A stretch of 64,000 nt of DNA from Streptomyces sp. 11x1 (GCF_032598905.1 NZ_CP122458.1:2976001-3040000); one strand, 5' to 3'. Shown: positions 43,961 through 53,808, counted from the stretch's first letter. Numbers and translations are program-made. The notes: a model not told the origin generated them from the letters alone.

Positions 43961-44692
43961 TTACCCGAAGGTGGACGGCGCTCCAAAACGGGTATCCGAG
44001 CCGAGGATCGCGGGGAGTTCGGCGAGGGTGGCGATCCGGTGCGGCCCGAGGGGCGGGTCGACGGTCGCGTAGAGACCGCCGCGGTCGATCCAGACGGACA
44101 GCAGACCGGCGTCGGCGGCGCCCCGGCCGTCGATCTCCGGGTGGTCGCCGACGTACGCGACCTCGTGCGGAGGCAGTTCCATGGCCTCGCAGGCGACGTG
44201 GAAGGCCTCGGCGGCCGGCTTGTGGACACCCAGTTGTTCGGCGCACAGCACCGTCTCGAAGCGGTCCCACACCCCGAGGGTGCGCAGCTTGCGTTCCTGG
44301 ACGGGGAGGCTGGAGTTGGAGAGGACCGCGTGCCGGTGGCTGGCGGCGAGGGCGTCGAGCACGGGCAGGACGTCCGGGAAGAGCGACCAGGCCCGCTCGT
44401 AGTGCGCGACGTAGCGCTCGAACCAGGCGTCGGCCTCCGCGTCGGTCAGGGGCCGGCCCTGGAAATCGCGCACCCGGTCGCGGCGGGTGGACTCCCAGTC
44501 GCCCTCGCCCGCCGCGTACCGCCGCCAGTGCAGGCTGGTGAGGTCGCGCCAGCGGGTCAGGGCCTCCTCGACCGACTCGTGCCCGGGCAGCAGGCCCTCG
44601 GCGGTGAGATGGTCCCGCATTCCGGCCTGGTCGGCCGCCGTGTAGTCGAAGAGGGTGTCGTCGACGTCCCAGAGCACCGCCTTGATGTCCAT
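43961..44692 (-). CDS. HAD-superfamily hydrolase
   Basis: The 243-residue phosphatase-like protein has all four HAD motifs: 'LWDVDDTLFDYT' (nucleophile Asp, about 7-18), 'AVLSNSSLP', a Lys in 'LGVHKPAAEAFH', and 'VAYVGDHPEIDGRGA' (about 190-204). The helical cap inserted after motif I places it near the HAD-IA (haloacid dehalogenase/phosphoglycolate phosphatase-like) group. The substrate is unknown. ATG 44692 begins with the first strand of the fold. It lies between gltX and the tRNA cluster. Confidence 0.88.
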   Translation of the reverse strand: MDIKAVLWDVDDTLFDYTAADQAGMRDHLTAEGLLPGHESVEEALTRWRDLTSLHWRRYAAGEGDWESTRRDRVRDFQGRPLTDAEADAWFERYVAHYERAWSLFPDVLPVLDALAASHRHAVLSNSSLPVQERKLRTLGVWDRFETVLCAEQLGVHKPAAEAFHVACEAMELPPHEVAYVGDHPEIDGRGAADAGLLSVWIDRGGLYATVDPPLGPHRIATLAELPAILGSDTRFGAPSTFG

Positions 44693-44751
44693 GATCCGAC
44701 GGTAGCCGCAGGGCGGCCGTCCTGTCCGGAGGACGGGAGACGGGACGACGA

Positions 44752-44783
44752 AGGGCGGCACCCGGTCCTCCGAGTGCCGCCCC
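44752..44783 (-). terminator. Terminator of gltX
   Basis: An AGGGCGGCAC/GTGCCGCCCCT stem lies about 43 bases after the gltX stop codon. Confidence 0.7.
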
Positions 44784-44825
44784 TCACCTGCGCCGTTCGT
44801 CACACAAGAGCGCCGCGGGCGCGCG

Positions 44826-46301
44826 TCACGCGGCCAGCCTGGCCAGCGCCGCGTCGATCCTCGCCAGCGTCTTCTCCTTGCCCAGGATCTCCAGGGACTC
44901 GAACAGAGGGAGGCCGACCGTGCGGCCGGTGACGGCGACGCGGACGGGGGCCTGGGCCTTGCCGAGCTTGAGGCCGTGCGCCTCGCCGGCGGCCAGGACG
45001 GCCTCCTTCAGTGACTCGGCCGAGGTCCAGTCGGCGGACTCCAGCTTCTCGCGGGCCGTGCGGAGCAGGGCGTCGGAGCCCTCCTTCATGGCCTTGGTCC
45101 AGCTGGCCTCGTCCTCGGCCGGCTCCGGCAGGAACAGGAAATCAACGTTCTCCGTGATCTCCGAGAGGACCTTGAGGCGGGTCTGGGCGTGGGGGGCGAT
45201 CGCCTCCCACTTGGCCTCGTCGAAGTCCTCCGGCGCCCAGGGGGCGAAGGGGGCCTTCAGCCAGGGGGCGCAGCGCTCGGTGAACTCCTTCACATCCAGC
45301 AGACGGATGTGGTCGGCGTTGATCGCCTCGGCCTTCTTCAGGTCGAAGCGGGCCGGGTTGGGGTTCACGTCGGCGATGTCGAAGGCGGCGACCATCTCCT
45401 CGATCGTGAAGATGTCCTGGTCGGCGGAGAGCGACCAGCCGAGCAGGGAGAGGTAGTTGAGCAGGCCCTCGGGGAGGAAGCCGCGCTCGCGGTAGAGGTT
45501 GAGCGAGGACTGCGGGTCGCGCTTCGACAGCTTCTTGTTGCCCTCACCCATCACGTACGGCAGGTGGCCGAAGGAGGGGACCTCCTTGGCGATGCCCAGC
45601 TCGATCAGCGCCTTGTAGAGGGCGATCTGGCGGGGGGTGGAGGAGAGCAGGTCCTCGCCGCGCAGGACGTGGGTGATCTCCATCAGGGCGTCGTCGACCG
45701 GGTTGACCAGCGTGTAGAGCGGGGCCCCGTTGGCGCGGACGATGCCGTAGTCCGGCACGTTCTCCGGGGTGAAGGTCAGCTCGCCGCGGACCAGGTCGGT
45801 GAAGGTGATCGTCTCGTCGGGCATCCGGAAGCGGACGATCGGCTCACGGCCCTCGGCCTCGTACTGGGCCTTCTGCTCCGGGGTGACCTCGCGGCACTTG
45901 CCGTCGTAGCCGGAGGGCTTCCCGGCGGCGCGTGCGGCGTCGCGGCGCTCCTCCAGCTCGGAGGCGGTGCAGTAGCAGTAGTAGGCGTGGCCGGCGTCCT
46001 TGAGCTTCTCGGCCACCTCCCGGTACGTCTCCATGCGCTGCGACTGGCGGTACGGCGCGTGCGGGCCGCCGATCTCGGGCCCCTCGTCCCAGGTGAAGCC
46101 CAGCCAGCGCAGGGAGTCCAGGAGCTGCTCGTAGGACTCCTCGGAGTCGCGGGCCGCGTCGGTGTCCTCGATGCGGAAGACGAACGTGCCGCCGGTGTGG
46201 CGGGCGAACGCCCAGTTGAACAGGGCCGTGCGGACCAGGCCCACATGGGGGTTGCCGGTCGGGGACGGACAGAAACGTACGCGGACGGAGCCGTTAGCCA
46301 C
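44826..46301 (-). CDS. gltX: Glutamyl-tRNA synthetase
   Basis: Class I synthetase charging tRNA-Glu (and probably tRNA-Gln, for transamidation). The 491-residue protein has the HIGH motif '[11 protein letters not shown]' (about 11-21), 'RIEDTD', the Cys-rich insertion '[14 protein letters not shown]', the KMSKS equivalent 'KLSKRD' (about 260) and a helical anticodon-binding C terminus. GTG 46301 lies inside the last codons of the FAH gene (8-base overlap), so translation is coupled. It is close to the Glu and Gln tRNA genes it serves. Confidence 0.97.
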   Translation of the reverse strand: MANGSVRVRFCPSPTGNPHVGLVRTALFNWAFARHTGGTFVFRIEDTDAARDSEESYEQLLDSLRWLGFTWDEGPEIGGPHAPYRQSQRMETYREVAEKLKDAGHAYYCYCTASELEERRDAARAAGKPSGYDGKCREVTPEQKAQYEAEGREPIVRFRMPDETITFTDLVRGELTFTPENVPDYGIVRANGAPLYTLVNPVDDALMEITHVLRGEDLLSSTPRQIALYKALIELGIAKEVPSFGHLPYVMGEGNKKLSKRDPQSSLNLYRERGFLPEGLLNYLSLLGWSLSADQDIFTIEEMVAAFDIADVNPNPARFDLKKAEAINADHIRLLDVKEFTERCAPWLKAPFAPWAPEDFDEAKWEAIAPHAQTRLKVLSEITENVDFLFLPEPAEDEASWTKAMKEGSDALLRTAREKLESADWTSAESLKEAVLAAGEAHGLKLGKAQAPVRVAVTGRTVGLPLFESLEILGKEKTLARIDAALARLAA

Positions 46302-47070
46302 GCTTGATCACCTTGTTGGTGAGAGTGCCGATGCCTTCGATGGTGACGGCGACCTCGTCGCCGACGTTGAGGGGGCCGACCCCTGCCGGGGTGCCCGTGA
46401 GGATCACGTCGCCGGGGAGCAGCGTCATGGCCTCGGTGATGTTGACGATCAGGTCCTCGATGGAGTTGATCATCTCGCTCGTCCGGCCGAGCTGGCGCTG
46501 CCCGCCGTTGACGGTGAGCTGGATGGTCAGGTCGCTCGGGTCGAGGTCGGTCTCCACCCAGGGGCCCAGCGGGCAGGAGGTGTCGAAGCCCTTGGCCCGG
46601 GCCCACTGCTTCTCGCGCTTCTGGACGTCCCGGGCGGTGATGTCGTTGGCGCAGGTGTAGCCGAAGATCACGTCCTTGACGCGTTCGCGCGGGACCTCGC
46701 GGCACATCCGGCCGATGACCACGGCGAGCTCGGCCTCGTGGTGGAGGTCTTCGGAGAAGGAGGGGTACTGGATCTCGTCGCCGGGGCCGATCACCGAGGT
46801 GGCGGGCTTGAAGAAGGCGAACGGGGCGTCAGGGACCTCGTTGCCCAGCTCGCGGGCGTGTTCGGCGTAGTTGCGGCCGAAGGCCACGACCTTGTTGGGG
46901 AGCACCGGCGGCAGCAGCCTGACCTTGTTGACCGGGACCTTCGTCCCGGAGAGCTCGAAGTCCGCGAACGGGATGCCCTTGATGATGTCGAGGACGAGCT
47001 CGTCCGGCTTGTCGCCCTCGACCGCGCCGAAGGCTACGTTCCCGTCGATGGAGAACCTGGCGATGCGCAC
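46294..47070 (-). CDS. Fumarylacetoacetate hydrolase-family protein
   Basis: The 258-residue hydrolase or isomerase has the FAH fold: '[17 protein letters not shown]' (about 61-77), the metal triad in '[13 protein letters not shown]' and '[14 protein letters not shown]', then '[11 protein letters not shown]' and '[13 protein letters not shown]'. Members act on 2-hydroxyhepta-2,4-diene-1,7-dioate or acylpyruvates; the substrate here is undetermined. GTG 47070 matches the family N terminus 'MRIARF'. It overlaps gltX by 8 bases, a conserved actinobacterial pair. Confidence 0.92.
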   Translation of the reverse strand: MRIARFSIDGNVAFGAVEGDKPDELVLDIIKGIPFADFELSGTKVPVNKVRLLPPVLPNKVVAFGRNYAEHARELGNEVPDAPFAFFKPATSVIGPGDEIQYPSFSEDLHHEAELAVVIGRMCREVPRERVKDVIFGYTCANDITARDVQKREKQWARAKGFDTSCPLGPWVETDLDPSDLTIQLTVNGGQRQLGRTSEMINSIEDLIVNITEAMTLLPGDVILTGTPAGVGPLNVGDEVAVTIEGIGTLTNKVIKRG

Positions 47071-47165
47071 GGGATGCTTGCGCCCCTTAACTGAGCTGGC
47101 TGGAGTCTGACGGTCCAGGCTAACGCGGGGCGAGGTGGCCGCCTCGCGTATTGACCCGGCAGTCG

Positions 47166-47205
47166 CGCGGAAGGGCGCCCGGCACGTGCCGGGCGCCCTT
47201 CCGCG
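47166..47205. terminator. Perfect 40-bp palindrome
   Basis: Each strand reads the same over 40 bases; the arms begin CGCGGAAGGGCGCC and meet at GGCACGTGCC. It lies 80 bp past the stop codon of the 59-aa gene and 95 bp upstream of the FAH start, so it may terminate the former or act as a strong barrier between the two units. No T tract is present. Confidence 0.75.
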
Positions 47206-47216
47206 GAGCCCTCACA

Positions 47217-47266
47217 GGAATCCGCCGATTCTTCACCGGAACCGACTTGAGTGATCGGCGGATTCC
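47217..47266. terminator. Second hairpin downstream of the 59-aa gene
   Basis: Perfect 13-bp arms GGAATCCGCCGAT (47217-47229) and ATCGGCGGATTCC (47254-47266) with a 24-base loop, 20 bp past the stop codon of the small gene. Confidence 0.7.
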
Positions 47267-47286
47267 GCGCGTACTTGAGCCTGCAA

Positions 47287-47466
47287 CTACTCCGCTGCCA
47301 GGACCGGGATGGTCATCAGGACCGTCCGGCGGGGGTTGGCGGTCACGGAGGGGAGGTCGACGGAGTGCTCCTGCTCCGGCGTACGCAGGTCCTCGGCGTC
47401 TTCGAGATGGGCCAGGGTCGTGCGCCGGGGGTTGGCTATCGTGCGGAACATCGTCGTCGTCTTCAC
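47287..47466 (-). CDS. Small protein, 59 aa, unknown function
   Basis: The 59-residue protein contains two similar segments, 'TIANPRRTTLAHLED' and 'TANPRRTVLMTIPVL', an internal repeat around the 'ANPRR' core. It has no signal peptide or membrane helix. GTG 47466 has a weak AGGAC upstream; ATG 47451 is an alternative. It has its own two downstream hairpins, which favours it being a real transcription unit. Streptomycetes carry proteins like this, but no function is known to me. Confidence 0.6.
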   Translation of the reverse strand: MKTTTMFRTIANPRRTTLAHLEDAEDLRTPEQEHSVDLPSVTANPRRTVLMTIPVLAAE

Positions 47467-48069
47467 TGTTGTCCTGGACCTCGTCGTGTACGGGCGCCGG
47501 GCGGGCCGGAAGGGCCGTCCCACAAGCGCGGGTTGTCGGATTCGCCATCCCTGTAAAGCGTCAGGCTAAACATCCGATTCCCGGGTCAAGTCGTGAAGAA
47601 GGCATGATCGGCGTGTGAGTTTGCTCACTCAGTCATGGGTAAAACGGGCAATCCCGGCCATCAACTCGCCCCCTCGAAACGGACATAAGCGACCTGAAGC
47701 ACGCATTCCGCTCCTGATCATGGCGACTGGGACACCCCACTCATACCCCTGGATCGCACGGGTATGTCCGTAATGAACGGAAACACCTTCCACGCCTGGT
47801 GACGTAGCCCTCACAGTCTGTCACAGTGAACAGACCGTTACCCATTGGCCTTGTTGGAGATCCGGCACTGTGCTGGAATTCCACGGACCGCCGCCGGATC
47901 GTGCCGGCGCGCAGAGGCGCAAGAACAGCGCCTGGTGGCGGTGGAAGGGGGAGCCAGCGCCGGTCACTCACGACCACCAATTGGGGACGTATTCAGGGCG
48001 CCCCCGAAGACGCCGACACCGTCCCGCCGTTCACGCGGTGGGGCGCCTGGTCCAGAGGTTGCGACGCTA
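47467..48069. other. Long upstream region of the first conservon
   Basis: This 603-bp gene-free region carries the promoters of the 59-aa gene (leftward) and cvnA1 (rightward). It shows a 6-bp inverted repeat GTCTGT-n8-ACAGAC (47816-47835), a TCCGGCA-CTG-TGCTGGA near-palindrome around 47860 and an AGGCGC/GCGCCT hairpin near 47923. An open frame continuous with cvnA1 from 47845 has non-coding third-position composition and is not used. Confidence 0.45.
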
Positions 48070-51000
48070 GTGCAGGGACGTTTCAAGAGGGATGGCAGCG
48101 CTTCGGCGGAGCCGGAGCCACACAACGGAACCGGCAACGGTTCCTCCCCCCAGCACGCCCAGAACCCGGGTCCGGCGGAGATCGGCGACGGCGGGGAGCG
48201 CTCCGGGCGCCCCGGCTCGTCAGTTGCTCCCGTGCCGCCCGGGAAGCCCAAGGGCGGCACCAAGACCGGAGTCGGCAACGGCTCCCGAATAGCCCTGCGC
48301 AACTGGCGCATCTCGACCCGTCTCGTGTCGCTGCTCGCGCTCCCCGTGGTGGCGGCGACCTCGCTCGGTGCCCTGCGCATCGGCGACAACGTGGACGACA
48401 TCCAGCAGCTCGACAACATGCGGCTGCTGACCGACATGACCAAGCAGGCGACCGAACTCGCCGCCGCGCTCCAGCAGGAGCGCGACCTGTCGGCCGGTCC
48501 CCTCGCGCACGGTCTGGACGCCACCGACTTCACCGTCAAGGGCACCCGCGAGAAGACGGACCAGGCCCGCATCCAGTTCACCGACGCGACCCAGGCCGCC
48601 GATGCCGCGAGCACCACCGCGAAGATGCCCGGCGTCCGCGACAGCCTCGTCCGGGTGGTGCGCGAGCTCTACAACCTCAGCACCATCCGCAAGAACGCCT
48701 ACGTGGACCCCAAGAACTCCACGCAGACGGTCGAGGCCTACCACCGACTGATCTCCCAGCTGCTGGACCTGTCCACGGACATGGCCGAGGCCACCAGCAA
48801 CCCGGACATGATCAAGCGGACCCGTGCCCTGGCGGCCTTCTCCTCCGCGAAGGAGTACGCCTCCATCCAGCGCGCGGTCATCGCGGCGGCGCTCCCCGCC
48901 ACCGACGACAAGGCCGGCAAGCTCTCCGAGAACGACCGGCTCTACGCGAACTCGGCGCTGTCGAACGAGGAGTCGGACCGCAGCACCTTCTCCGACATCT
49001 ACGGATCCGGTGCCGAGGAGCTGACCAAGCCGATCGACGACGCGAGCCCCACCATCGAGGCCGCCGACCTCTACGCAGACCGGGTGCTCGCCAGCGCCGG
49101 CGGTCTGGGCGGCCAGGACAACCGCTCGTACCGGGACTGGACCGACGACTCGTCGGCCAAGATCGAGCAGATGAAGAAGATCGAGGGCTCGCTCCTCGAG
49201 CAGATGGAACAGACCGCTCGCAACCTGCGCGCCGACGCCGAGCAAGAGGCGATCATCTCCGGTGCGCTCATCCTGCTCGTGCTCGGTGTCTCCCTGGTCG
49301 GCGCCTTCGTCGTGGCCCGGTCCATGATCCGCTCGCTGCGGCGGCTGCAGGACACCGCGACCAAGGTCGCCCAGGACCGGCTGCCCGAGCTGGTCAAGCA
49401 GCTCTCGGAGTCGGACCCGCAGGACGTCGACACCTCCGTCGAGTCGGTCGGTGTGCACTCCCGGGACGAGATCGGCCAGGTCGCCGCGGCCTTCGACGAC
49501 GTGCACCGCGAGGCCGTCCGCCTCGCCGCCGAGCAGGCCCTCCTGCGGGGCAACGTCAACGCGATGTTCACCAACCTCTCGCGCCGCTCCCAGGGCCTCA
49601 TCCAGCGTCAGCTGTCGCTCATCTCCGAACTGGAGTCGCGCGAGGCCGACCCGGACCAGCTGTCCTCCCTGTTCAAGCTCGACCACCTCGCCACCCGCAT
49701 GCGCCGTAACGGTGAGAACCTCCTCGTCCTCGCCGGTGAGGAGCCCGGCCGCCGCTGGACCCGTCCGGTCCCGCTGGTCGACGTGCTCCGCGCCGCCGCG
49801 TCCGAGGTGGAGCAGTACGAGCGCATCGAACTGGCCTCCGTGCCGACGACCGAGGTCGCCGGCCGCGTGGTCAACGACCTCGTGCACCTCCTCGCCGAGC
49901 TGCTGGAGAACGCCACCTCCTTCTCCTCGCCGCAGACCAAGGTCAAGGTCACCGGTCACGCCCTGCCCGACGGCCGGGTGCTGATCGAGATCCACGACAC
50001 CGGTATCGGCCTCTCCCCCGAGGACCTCGCGGCGATCAACGAGCGGCTCGCCTCGCCGCCCACCGTGGACGTCTCGGTCTCCCGCCGCATGGGTCTGTTC
50101 GTGGTCGGCCGGCTGTCGCAGCGCCACGGCATCCGTATCCAGCTGCGTCCGTCCGACTCTGGCGGTACGACCGCGCTCGTCATGCTTCCCGTCGACGTGG
50201 CCCAGGGCAACAAGAAGCCCACCCCGGGCAAGTCCGGTCAGGGTGCCCCCTCCACCGGTGGCCCCGCCGCCGCGCAGGCCGCGGCCGGTGCCGCGGCCGC
50301 GCGTCGCCAGGCGGGCAACCAGTCGGGTCCGCCGCTCGGCGGCCCCTCCGCCGGTGGTGGCCTCCTGGGCGGAGCGCCGCAGCGTGGGCAGGTCGGCGCG
50401 GGCCAGGGTCCGCGGGCCGCGCTGCCCGGCAACCCCGGTGGCCCTGGCGGCTTCGGCAACCCCGGCGCCCCGCGTGGGCCGCAGGGTGGTCCGCCGGCGC
50501 CCCCGCAGGCCGGCCGGCCGGCTCCGGCGGGTGCCGGTGCCGGTGGGTTCGGCGGCGGTGGGTTCGGCGGCGGTCAGGCGCCGGGTGCCCCGCAGGGACT
50601 GCAGGCTGCCGGGACCGGTGGTCCGGGCGGCTTCGAGAACTTCGACGACTCCGGACGCCAGAGCGGCTTCCCGACCGGCGCGGGCCTGCGCCCGGCCGGG
50701 CCCGGTGACACCGGTGCGGGACGGCCGGCCGGGGCCGACAACGGCCCCGGCGCCGTGCCGCCCAAGCAGGGCAAGGAACGTTCCGGCAGGCGTCGCCCGC
50801 AGCTGCCCGGCCGCGGTGGCGCACGCGCCGAGCTGCCCGGTGGCAACTCCCCGGCGCGGCCGAGCTGGAGCGACGAGAACGCGCAGCCGCAGGTGCCGCG
50901 CGCCTCGCTGGACGCCCCGCGCGGCCACGAGGAGCAGCCGGACGTCACCGCCCCGATGCCGCGCGTCGACCCCCACCAGGGTCCTGGCCCGTCCAACGAC

Positions 51001-51921
51001 TTCCCGCATGCGCCGCAGGGCGACTTCGACAGCCGACGCCCCGGTGCGGGCACCCCGCAGAACGGGACCGGCTCCTACGTCCGCTCCGACGTGTTCGGCG
51101 GGGCCGGTGCTCCGCCGGCGCCCAACGGTCCGTCCCGCGGCGCCCCGCAGGACCCGTCCTCCACCGGCCAGTTCGCCACGCCGGGCTACGATGGCTCCGG
51201 CACGGGCCAGTTCCCGGTTCCGGGCCGGCAGAACCCGCAGGGCACCGGGCAGTACGGTGCGCCGGGGCGGCAGAACCCGCAGGACACCGGCCAGTTCGAG
51301 CGGCCGCAGGTCAACGGCGAGAACTACGGCGCGCCCCGACCGCCGGTTCCGCCGCAGCGTCCCCCGGTGCCCCCGCAGCGTCCCGCGCGCCCGCCGGAGC
51401 CGGAGGCACTGCCCCCGGCGACGGGCCCGATGGACGGCCGTACACCGCTGTACGACACGCTGGAGACCAACTGGTTCCACGGTCAGGGCGGCCAGAACGG
51501 TCAGAACAGCCAGGGCGGTCATCAGCAGCAGGGCAACGGTTCCGCGCCTCAGCAGCACACCGCTCCGGCGCCCCAGCGTCCTGCGACCGCTCCCCAGCGT
51601 CCTGCCGCTCCCGCCGCGTCGGCCTCCTCCAACTGGCGCAGCACTCCCAACGACGACCTGGTCCGCCAGGCCGAACGAGCCCGTCAACCCTCGGCGGGCG
51701 GGGTCACCACCTCCGGCCTGCCGCGCCGGGTCCCGCGCGCCAACCTCGTGCCGGGCACGGCTCAGCAGCAACAGCACCAAACCGGTCCGCAGGTCTCGCG
51801 TTCGCCTGACGACGTTCGCGGCCGGCTGACCAATCTCCGTCGGGGCATCGCGCAGGGTCGACAGGCCGGCAACGGCCAGACCGGCAGCTTCCCGAGCCCC
51901 ACTCACCAGCAGGAGCGTTAG
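48070..51921 (+). CDS. cvnA1: Conservon histidine-kinase-like protein CvnA (first set)
   Basis: Sensor-kinase-like membrane protein of a conservon, the four-gene signalling module of streptomycetes. From GTG 48070 it has 1283 residues: cytosolic N terminus, membrane helix about 83-103, extracytoplasmic sensor region, second helix about 395-418, HAMP-like linker, a conserved His in 'LDHLATRMRRNGENLLVLAG' (His 539), then the HATPase domain ('LLAELLENATSF' near 611, 'DTGIGL', 'MGLFVVGRLSQRHGI'). Residues from about 710 form a Pro/Gly/Gln-rich tail ending in a motif shared with the second CvnA. Kinase activity and phosphoacceptor are not proven. It abuts cvnB1 directly. Numbering follows synteny with S. 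coelicolor cvn1. Confidence 0.92.
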   Translation: MQGRFKRDGSASAEPEPHNGTGNGSSPQHAQNPGPAEIGDGGERSGRPGSSVAPVPPGKPKGGTKTGVGNGSRIALRNWRISTRLVSLLALPVVAATSLGALRIGDNVDDIQQLDNMRLLTDMTKQATELAAALQQERDLSAGPLAHGLDATDFTVKGTREKTDQARIQFTDATQAADAASTTAKMPGVRDSLVRVVRELYNLSTIRKNAYVDPKNSTQTVEAYHRLISQLLDLSTDMAEATSNPDMIKRTRALAAFSSAKEYASIQRAVIAAALPATDDKAGKLSENDRLYANSALSNEESDRSTFSDIYGSGAEELTKPIDDASPTIEAADLYADRVLASAGGLGGQDNRSYRDWTDDSSAKIEQMKKIEGSLLEQMEQTARNLRADAEQEAIISGALILLVLGVSLVGAFVVARSMIRSLRRLQDTATKVAQDRLPELVKQLSESDPQDVDTSVESVGVHSRDEIGQVAAAFDDVHREAVRLAAEQALLRGNVNAMFTNLSRRSQGLIQRQLSLISELESREADPDQLSSLFKLDHLATRMRRNGENLLVLAGEEPGRRWTRPVPLVDVLRAAASEVEQYERIELASVPTTEVAGRVVNDLVHLLAELLENATSFSSPQTKVKVTGHALPDGRVLIEIHDTGIGLSPEDLAAINERLASPPTVDVSVSRRMGLFVVGRLSQRHGIRIQLRPSDSGGTTALVMLPVDVAQGNKKPTPGKSGQGAPSTGGPAAAQAAAGAAAARRQAGNQSGPPLGGPSAGGGLLGGAPQRGQVGAGQGPRAALPGNPGGPGGFGNPGAPRGPQGGPPAPPQAGRPAPAGAGAGGFGGGGFGGGQAPGAPQGLQAAGTGGPGGFENFDDSGRQSGFPTGAGLRPAGPGDTGAGRPAGADNGPGAVPPKQGKERSGRRRPQLPGRGGARAELPGGNSPARPSWSDENAQPQVPRASLDAPRGHEEQPDVTAPMPRVDPHQGPGPSNDFPHAPQGDFDSRRPGAGTPQNGTGSYVRSDVFGGAGAPPAPNGPSRGAPQDPSSTGQFATPGYDGSGTGQFPVPGRQNPQGTGQYGAPGRQNPQDTGQFERPQVNGENYGAPRPPVPPQRPPVPPQRPARPPEPEALPPATGPMDGRTPLYDTLETNWFHGQGGQNGQNSQGGHQQQGNGSAPQQHTAPAPQRPATAPQRPAAPAASASSNWRSTPNDDLVRQAERARQPSAGGVTTSGLPRRVPRANLVPGTAQQQQHQTGPQVSRSPDDVRGRLTNLRRGIAQGRQAGNGQTGSFPSPTHQQER

Positions 51922-52344
51922 TTGAGCCAGATGAGCCAGGCGGCACAGAACCTCAACTGGTTGATCACCAACTTCGTGGACAACACCCCCGGGGTGTCCC
52001 ACACCGTCGTCGTGTCCGCCGACGGTCTTCTTCTGGCGATGTCGGAAGGTTTTCCGCGCGACCGTGCCGATCAGCTCGCGGCCGTCGCCTCGGGACTCAC
52101 CTCGCTCACGGCCGGGGCCTCCCGGATCTTCGAGGGCGGGGACGTGGCCCAGACGGTGGTCGAGATGGAGCGCGGATTCCTCTTCCTCATGTCCGTCTCC
52201 GACGGATCGTCCCTGGCCGTCCTCGCCCACCCCGAGTGCGACATCGGCCTGGTCGGTTACGAGATGGCGCTGCTCGTCGACCGCGCGGGCGCCGTGCTCA
52301 CGCCCGACCTGCGCGCCGAACTCCAAGGCAGTCTGCTCCACTGA
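51922..52344 (+). CDS. cvnB1: Roadblock/LC7 protein CvnB
   Basis: The 140-residue roadblock/LC7-domain protein is the regulator of the conservon GTPase, by analogy to MglB. The fold is recognisable from 'NLNWLITNFVDNTPGVSHTV', 'SADGLLLAMSEGFPRDRADQ', 'GLTSLTAGASRIF' and 'GSSLAVLAHPECDIGLVGYE'. The TTG directly after the cvnA1 stop is favoured because GGAG lies six bases upstream; ATG 51931 would be 15 bases away. A dimeric module that binds CvnD is expected. Confidence 0.93.
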   Translation: MSQMSQAAQNLNWLITNFVDNTPGVSHTVVVSADGLLLAMSEGFPRDRADQLAAVASGLTSLTAGASRIFEGGDVAQTVVEMERGFLFLMSVSDGSSLAVLAHPECDIGLVGYEMALLVDRAGAVLTPDLRAELQGSLLH

Positions 52345-52455
52345 CGCCTGCGGATCCACAGAACTCACCACATCACCGTCCGGCCGACACAGTCCCCCCA
52401 CCGGCCCCCGTCAGACGGCACGACTGACCGACTTGCTGTCCCGCCCGGAGGATCA

Positions 52456-52854
52456 ATGACCCCGCCCACCGCTCCTCACGATCCGTACGCAGAGCCGTAC
52501 GGAGACGAGGGCGACCAGCCGCTGGTACGGCCGTACGCCATGACCGGTGGCCGGACGCGGCCGCGTTACCAGCTCGCCCTCGAGGCGCTGATCAGCACGA
52601 CGGCAGACCCCGCGCACCTGATGGGGCTGCTCCCCGAGCACCAGCGGATCTGCCACCTCTGCCACGAGGTGAAGTCGGTGGCCGAGGTGTCGGCCCTGCT
52701 GTCCATGCCGCTCGGTGTGGCACGGATCCTGGTCGCGGACCTCGCCGAGGCCGGACTCGTCGCGATCCATCAGCCCGGTGGCGACGAGAACGCCGGTGGC
52801 GCTCCGGACGTGACTCTGCTGGAAAGGGTGCTCAGTGGACTTCGGAAGCTCTGA
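52456..52854 (+). CDS. cvnC1: DUF742 protein CvnC
   Basis: The 132-residue DUF742 protein has the hallmark 'VRPYAMTGGRTRPRYQLALE' (about 24-43), 'LLPEHQRICHLCHEVKSVAE' and 'PLGVARILVADLAEAGLV', a winged-helix-like fold. GGAGG lies five bases before ATG 52456. The last 20 bases encode the start of cvnD1 in another frame. Its role in the CvnABCD complex is unknown. Confidence 0.92.
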   Translation: MTPPTAPHDPYAEPYGDEGDQPLVRPYAMTGGRTRPRYQLALEALISTTADPAHLMGLLPEHQRICHLCHEVKSVAEVSALLSMPLGVARILVADLAEAGLVAIHQPGGDENAGGAPDVTLLERVLSGLRKL

Positions 52855-53410
52855 AGCGGGACGGGCCACCACCTCCGCGAAGATCGTGGTGGCGGGCGGT
52901 TTCGGCGTGGGCAAGACCACGTTCGTAGGGGCCGTCTCGGAGATCAACCCGCTGCGTACCGAGGCCGTGATGACGTCCGCGTCCGCGGGCATCGACGACC
53001 TCACCCACACCGGGGACAAGACGACCACCACGGTCGCCATGGACTTCGGCCGTATCACCCTCGACCAGGACCTGATCCTGTACCTCTTCGGCACGCCGGG
53101 GCAGGACCGCTTCTGGTTCATGTGGGACGACCTGGTCCGCGGCGCCATCGGTGCCGTGGTGCTGGTCGACACCCGTCGTCTCGCCGACTGCTTCCCGGCC
53201 GTCGACTACTTCGAGAACAGCGGCCTGCCCTTCGTCATCGCCCTCAACGGCTTCGACGGGCACCAGCCGTACACGCCCGACGAGGTGCGTGAGGCTCTGC
53301 AGATCGGGCCCGACACCCCGATCCTCACGACGGACGCCCGCCACCGCTCGGACGCCAAGTCGGCCCTGATCACCCTGGTCGAGCACGCGCTCATGGCGCG
53401 GCTGCGCTAG
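52835..53410 (+). CDS. cvnD1: Conservon GTPase CvnD
   Basis: The 191-residue Ras-like small GTPase has P-loop 'GGFGVGKTTFVGA' (about 21-33), switch I/II region with 'TTTTVAMDFGRI' and 'FGTPGQDRFWFMWD', and 'NGFDG' in place of the usual NKxD. The GTG lies within the 3' end of cvnC1 (20-base overlap). Its DNA is identical to cvnD2 over 206 bp (52928-53133). Confidence 0.93.
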   Translation: MDFGSSEAGRATTSAKIVVAGGFGVGKTTFVGAVSEINPLRTEAVMTSASAGIDDLTHTGDKTTTTVAMDFGRITLDQDLILYLFGTPGQDRFWFMWDDLVRGAIGAVVLVDTRRLADCFPAVDYFENSGLPFVIALNGFDGHQPYTPDEVREALQIGPDTPILTTDARHRSDAKSALITLVEHALMARLR

Positions 53411-53808
53411 GGAACAGGCGCCGAAGCGCCACGACTGGGCCCAAAACAGGACCCAAGTCCACAACGTCATACGGCAGTTGTCGTAGTTACACCGGAGCCG
53501 GCTGTGTCCTTTGACACGGTCGGCCCCGGTGTTCATAACGTTTCGACAGAGAAATAGGGTGGTACGACCACGCGTCGCGGTCGATCAGTGCCGCTGCGCT
53601 CACAATGCCCCCGCTTTTTGCCGGGGCTCGCTCTTTATGACCGTTTTATCTGGGACTTACATCACGCGGAATCGTTGCCTCCCAGTGTTTGGAAGTCCTC
53701 AGCGTGACGTGCTGGAATGCCTGAACTGCCCATTAGTCAAAGACGTACTAGGGCGTGGAGTCACCCGCGGCACGACGTAGGTGCCGGCGCCGAGAGGTTG
53801 TTGGTCGA
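53411..53808. other. Region between the two conservons
   Basis: A 398-bp gap without genes. It holds the cvn1 terminator (53489-53532) and must hold the cvn2 promoter; the stretch after 53620 is relatively AT-rich (TTTTATCTGGG, TTACATCAC), but no promoter could be fixed. Confidence 0.5.
53489..53532 (+). terminator. Terminator of the first conservon
   Basis: A 20-bp stem (53489-53508 with 53513-53532) with one mismatch and two G-U pairs encloses a CTTT loop. Confidence 0.8.

Noticed and set aside
47845..48069. N-terminal extension of CvnA1 from ATG 47845
   Set aside because: Third-position G+C is low and the residues do not resemble the family; GTG 48070 is used.
48220..52401. A 1393-codon open frame opposite cvnA1
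   Set aside because: It is a high-GC antisense shadow; the plus strand encodes a full CvnA with family motifs.
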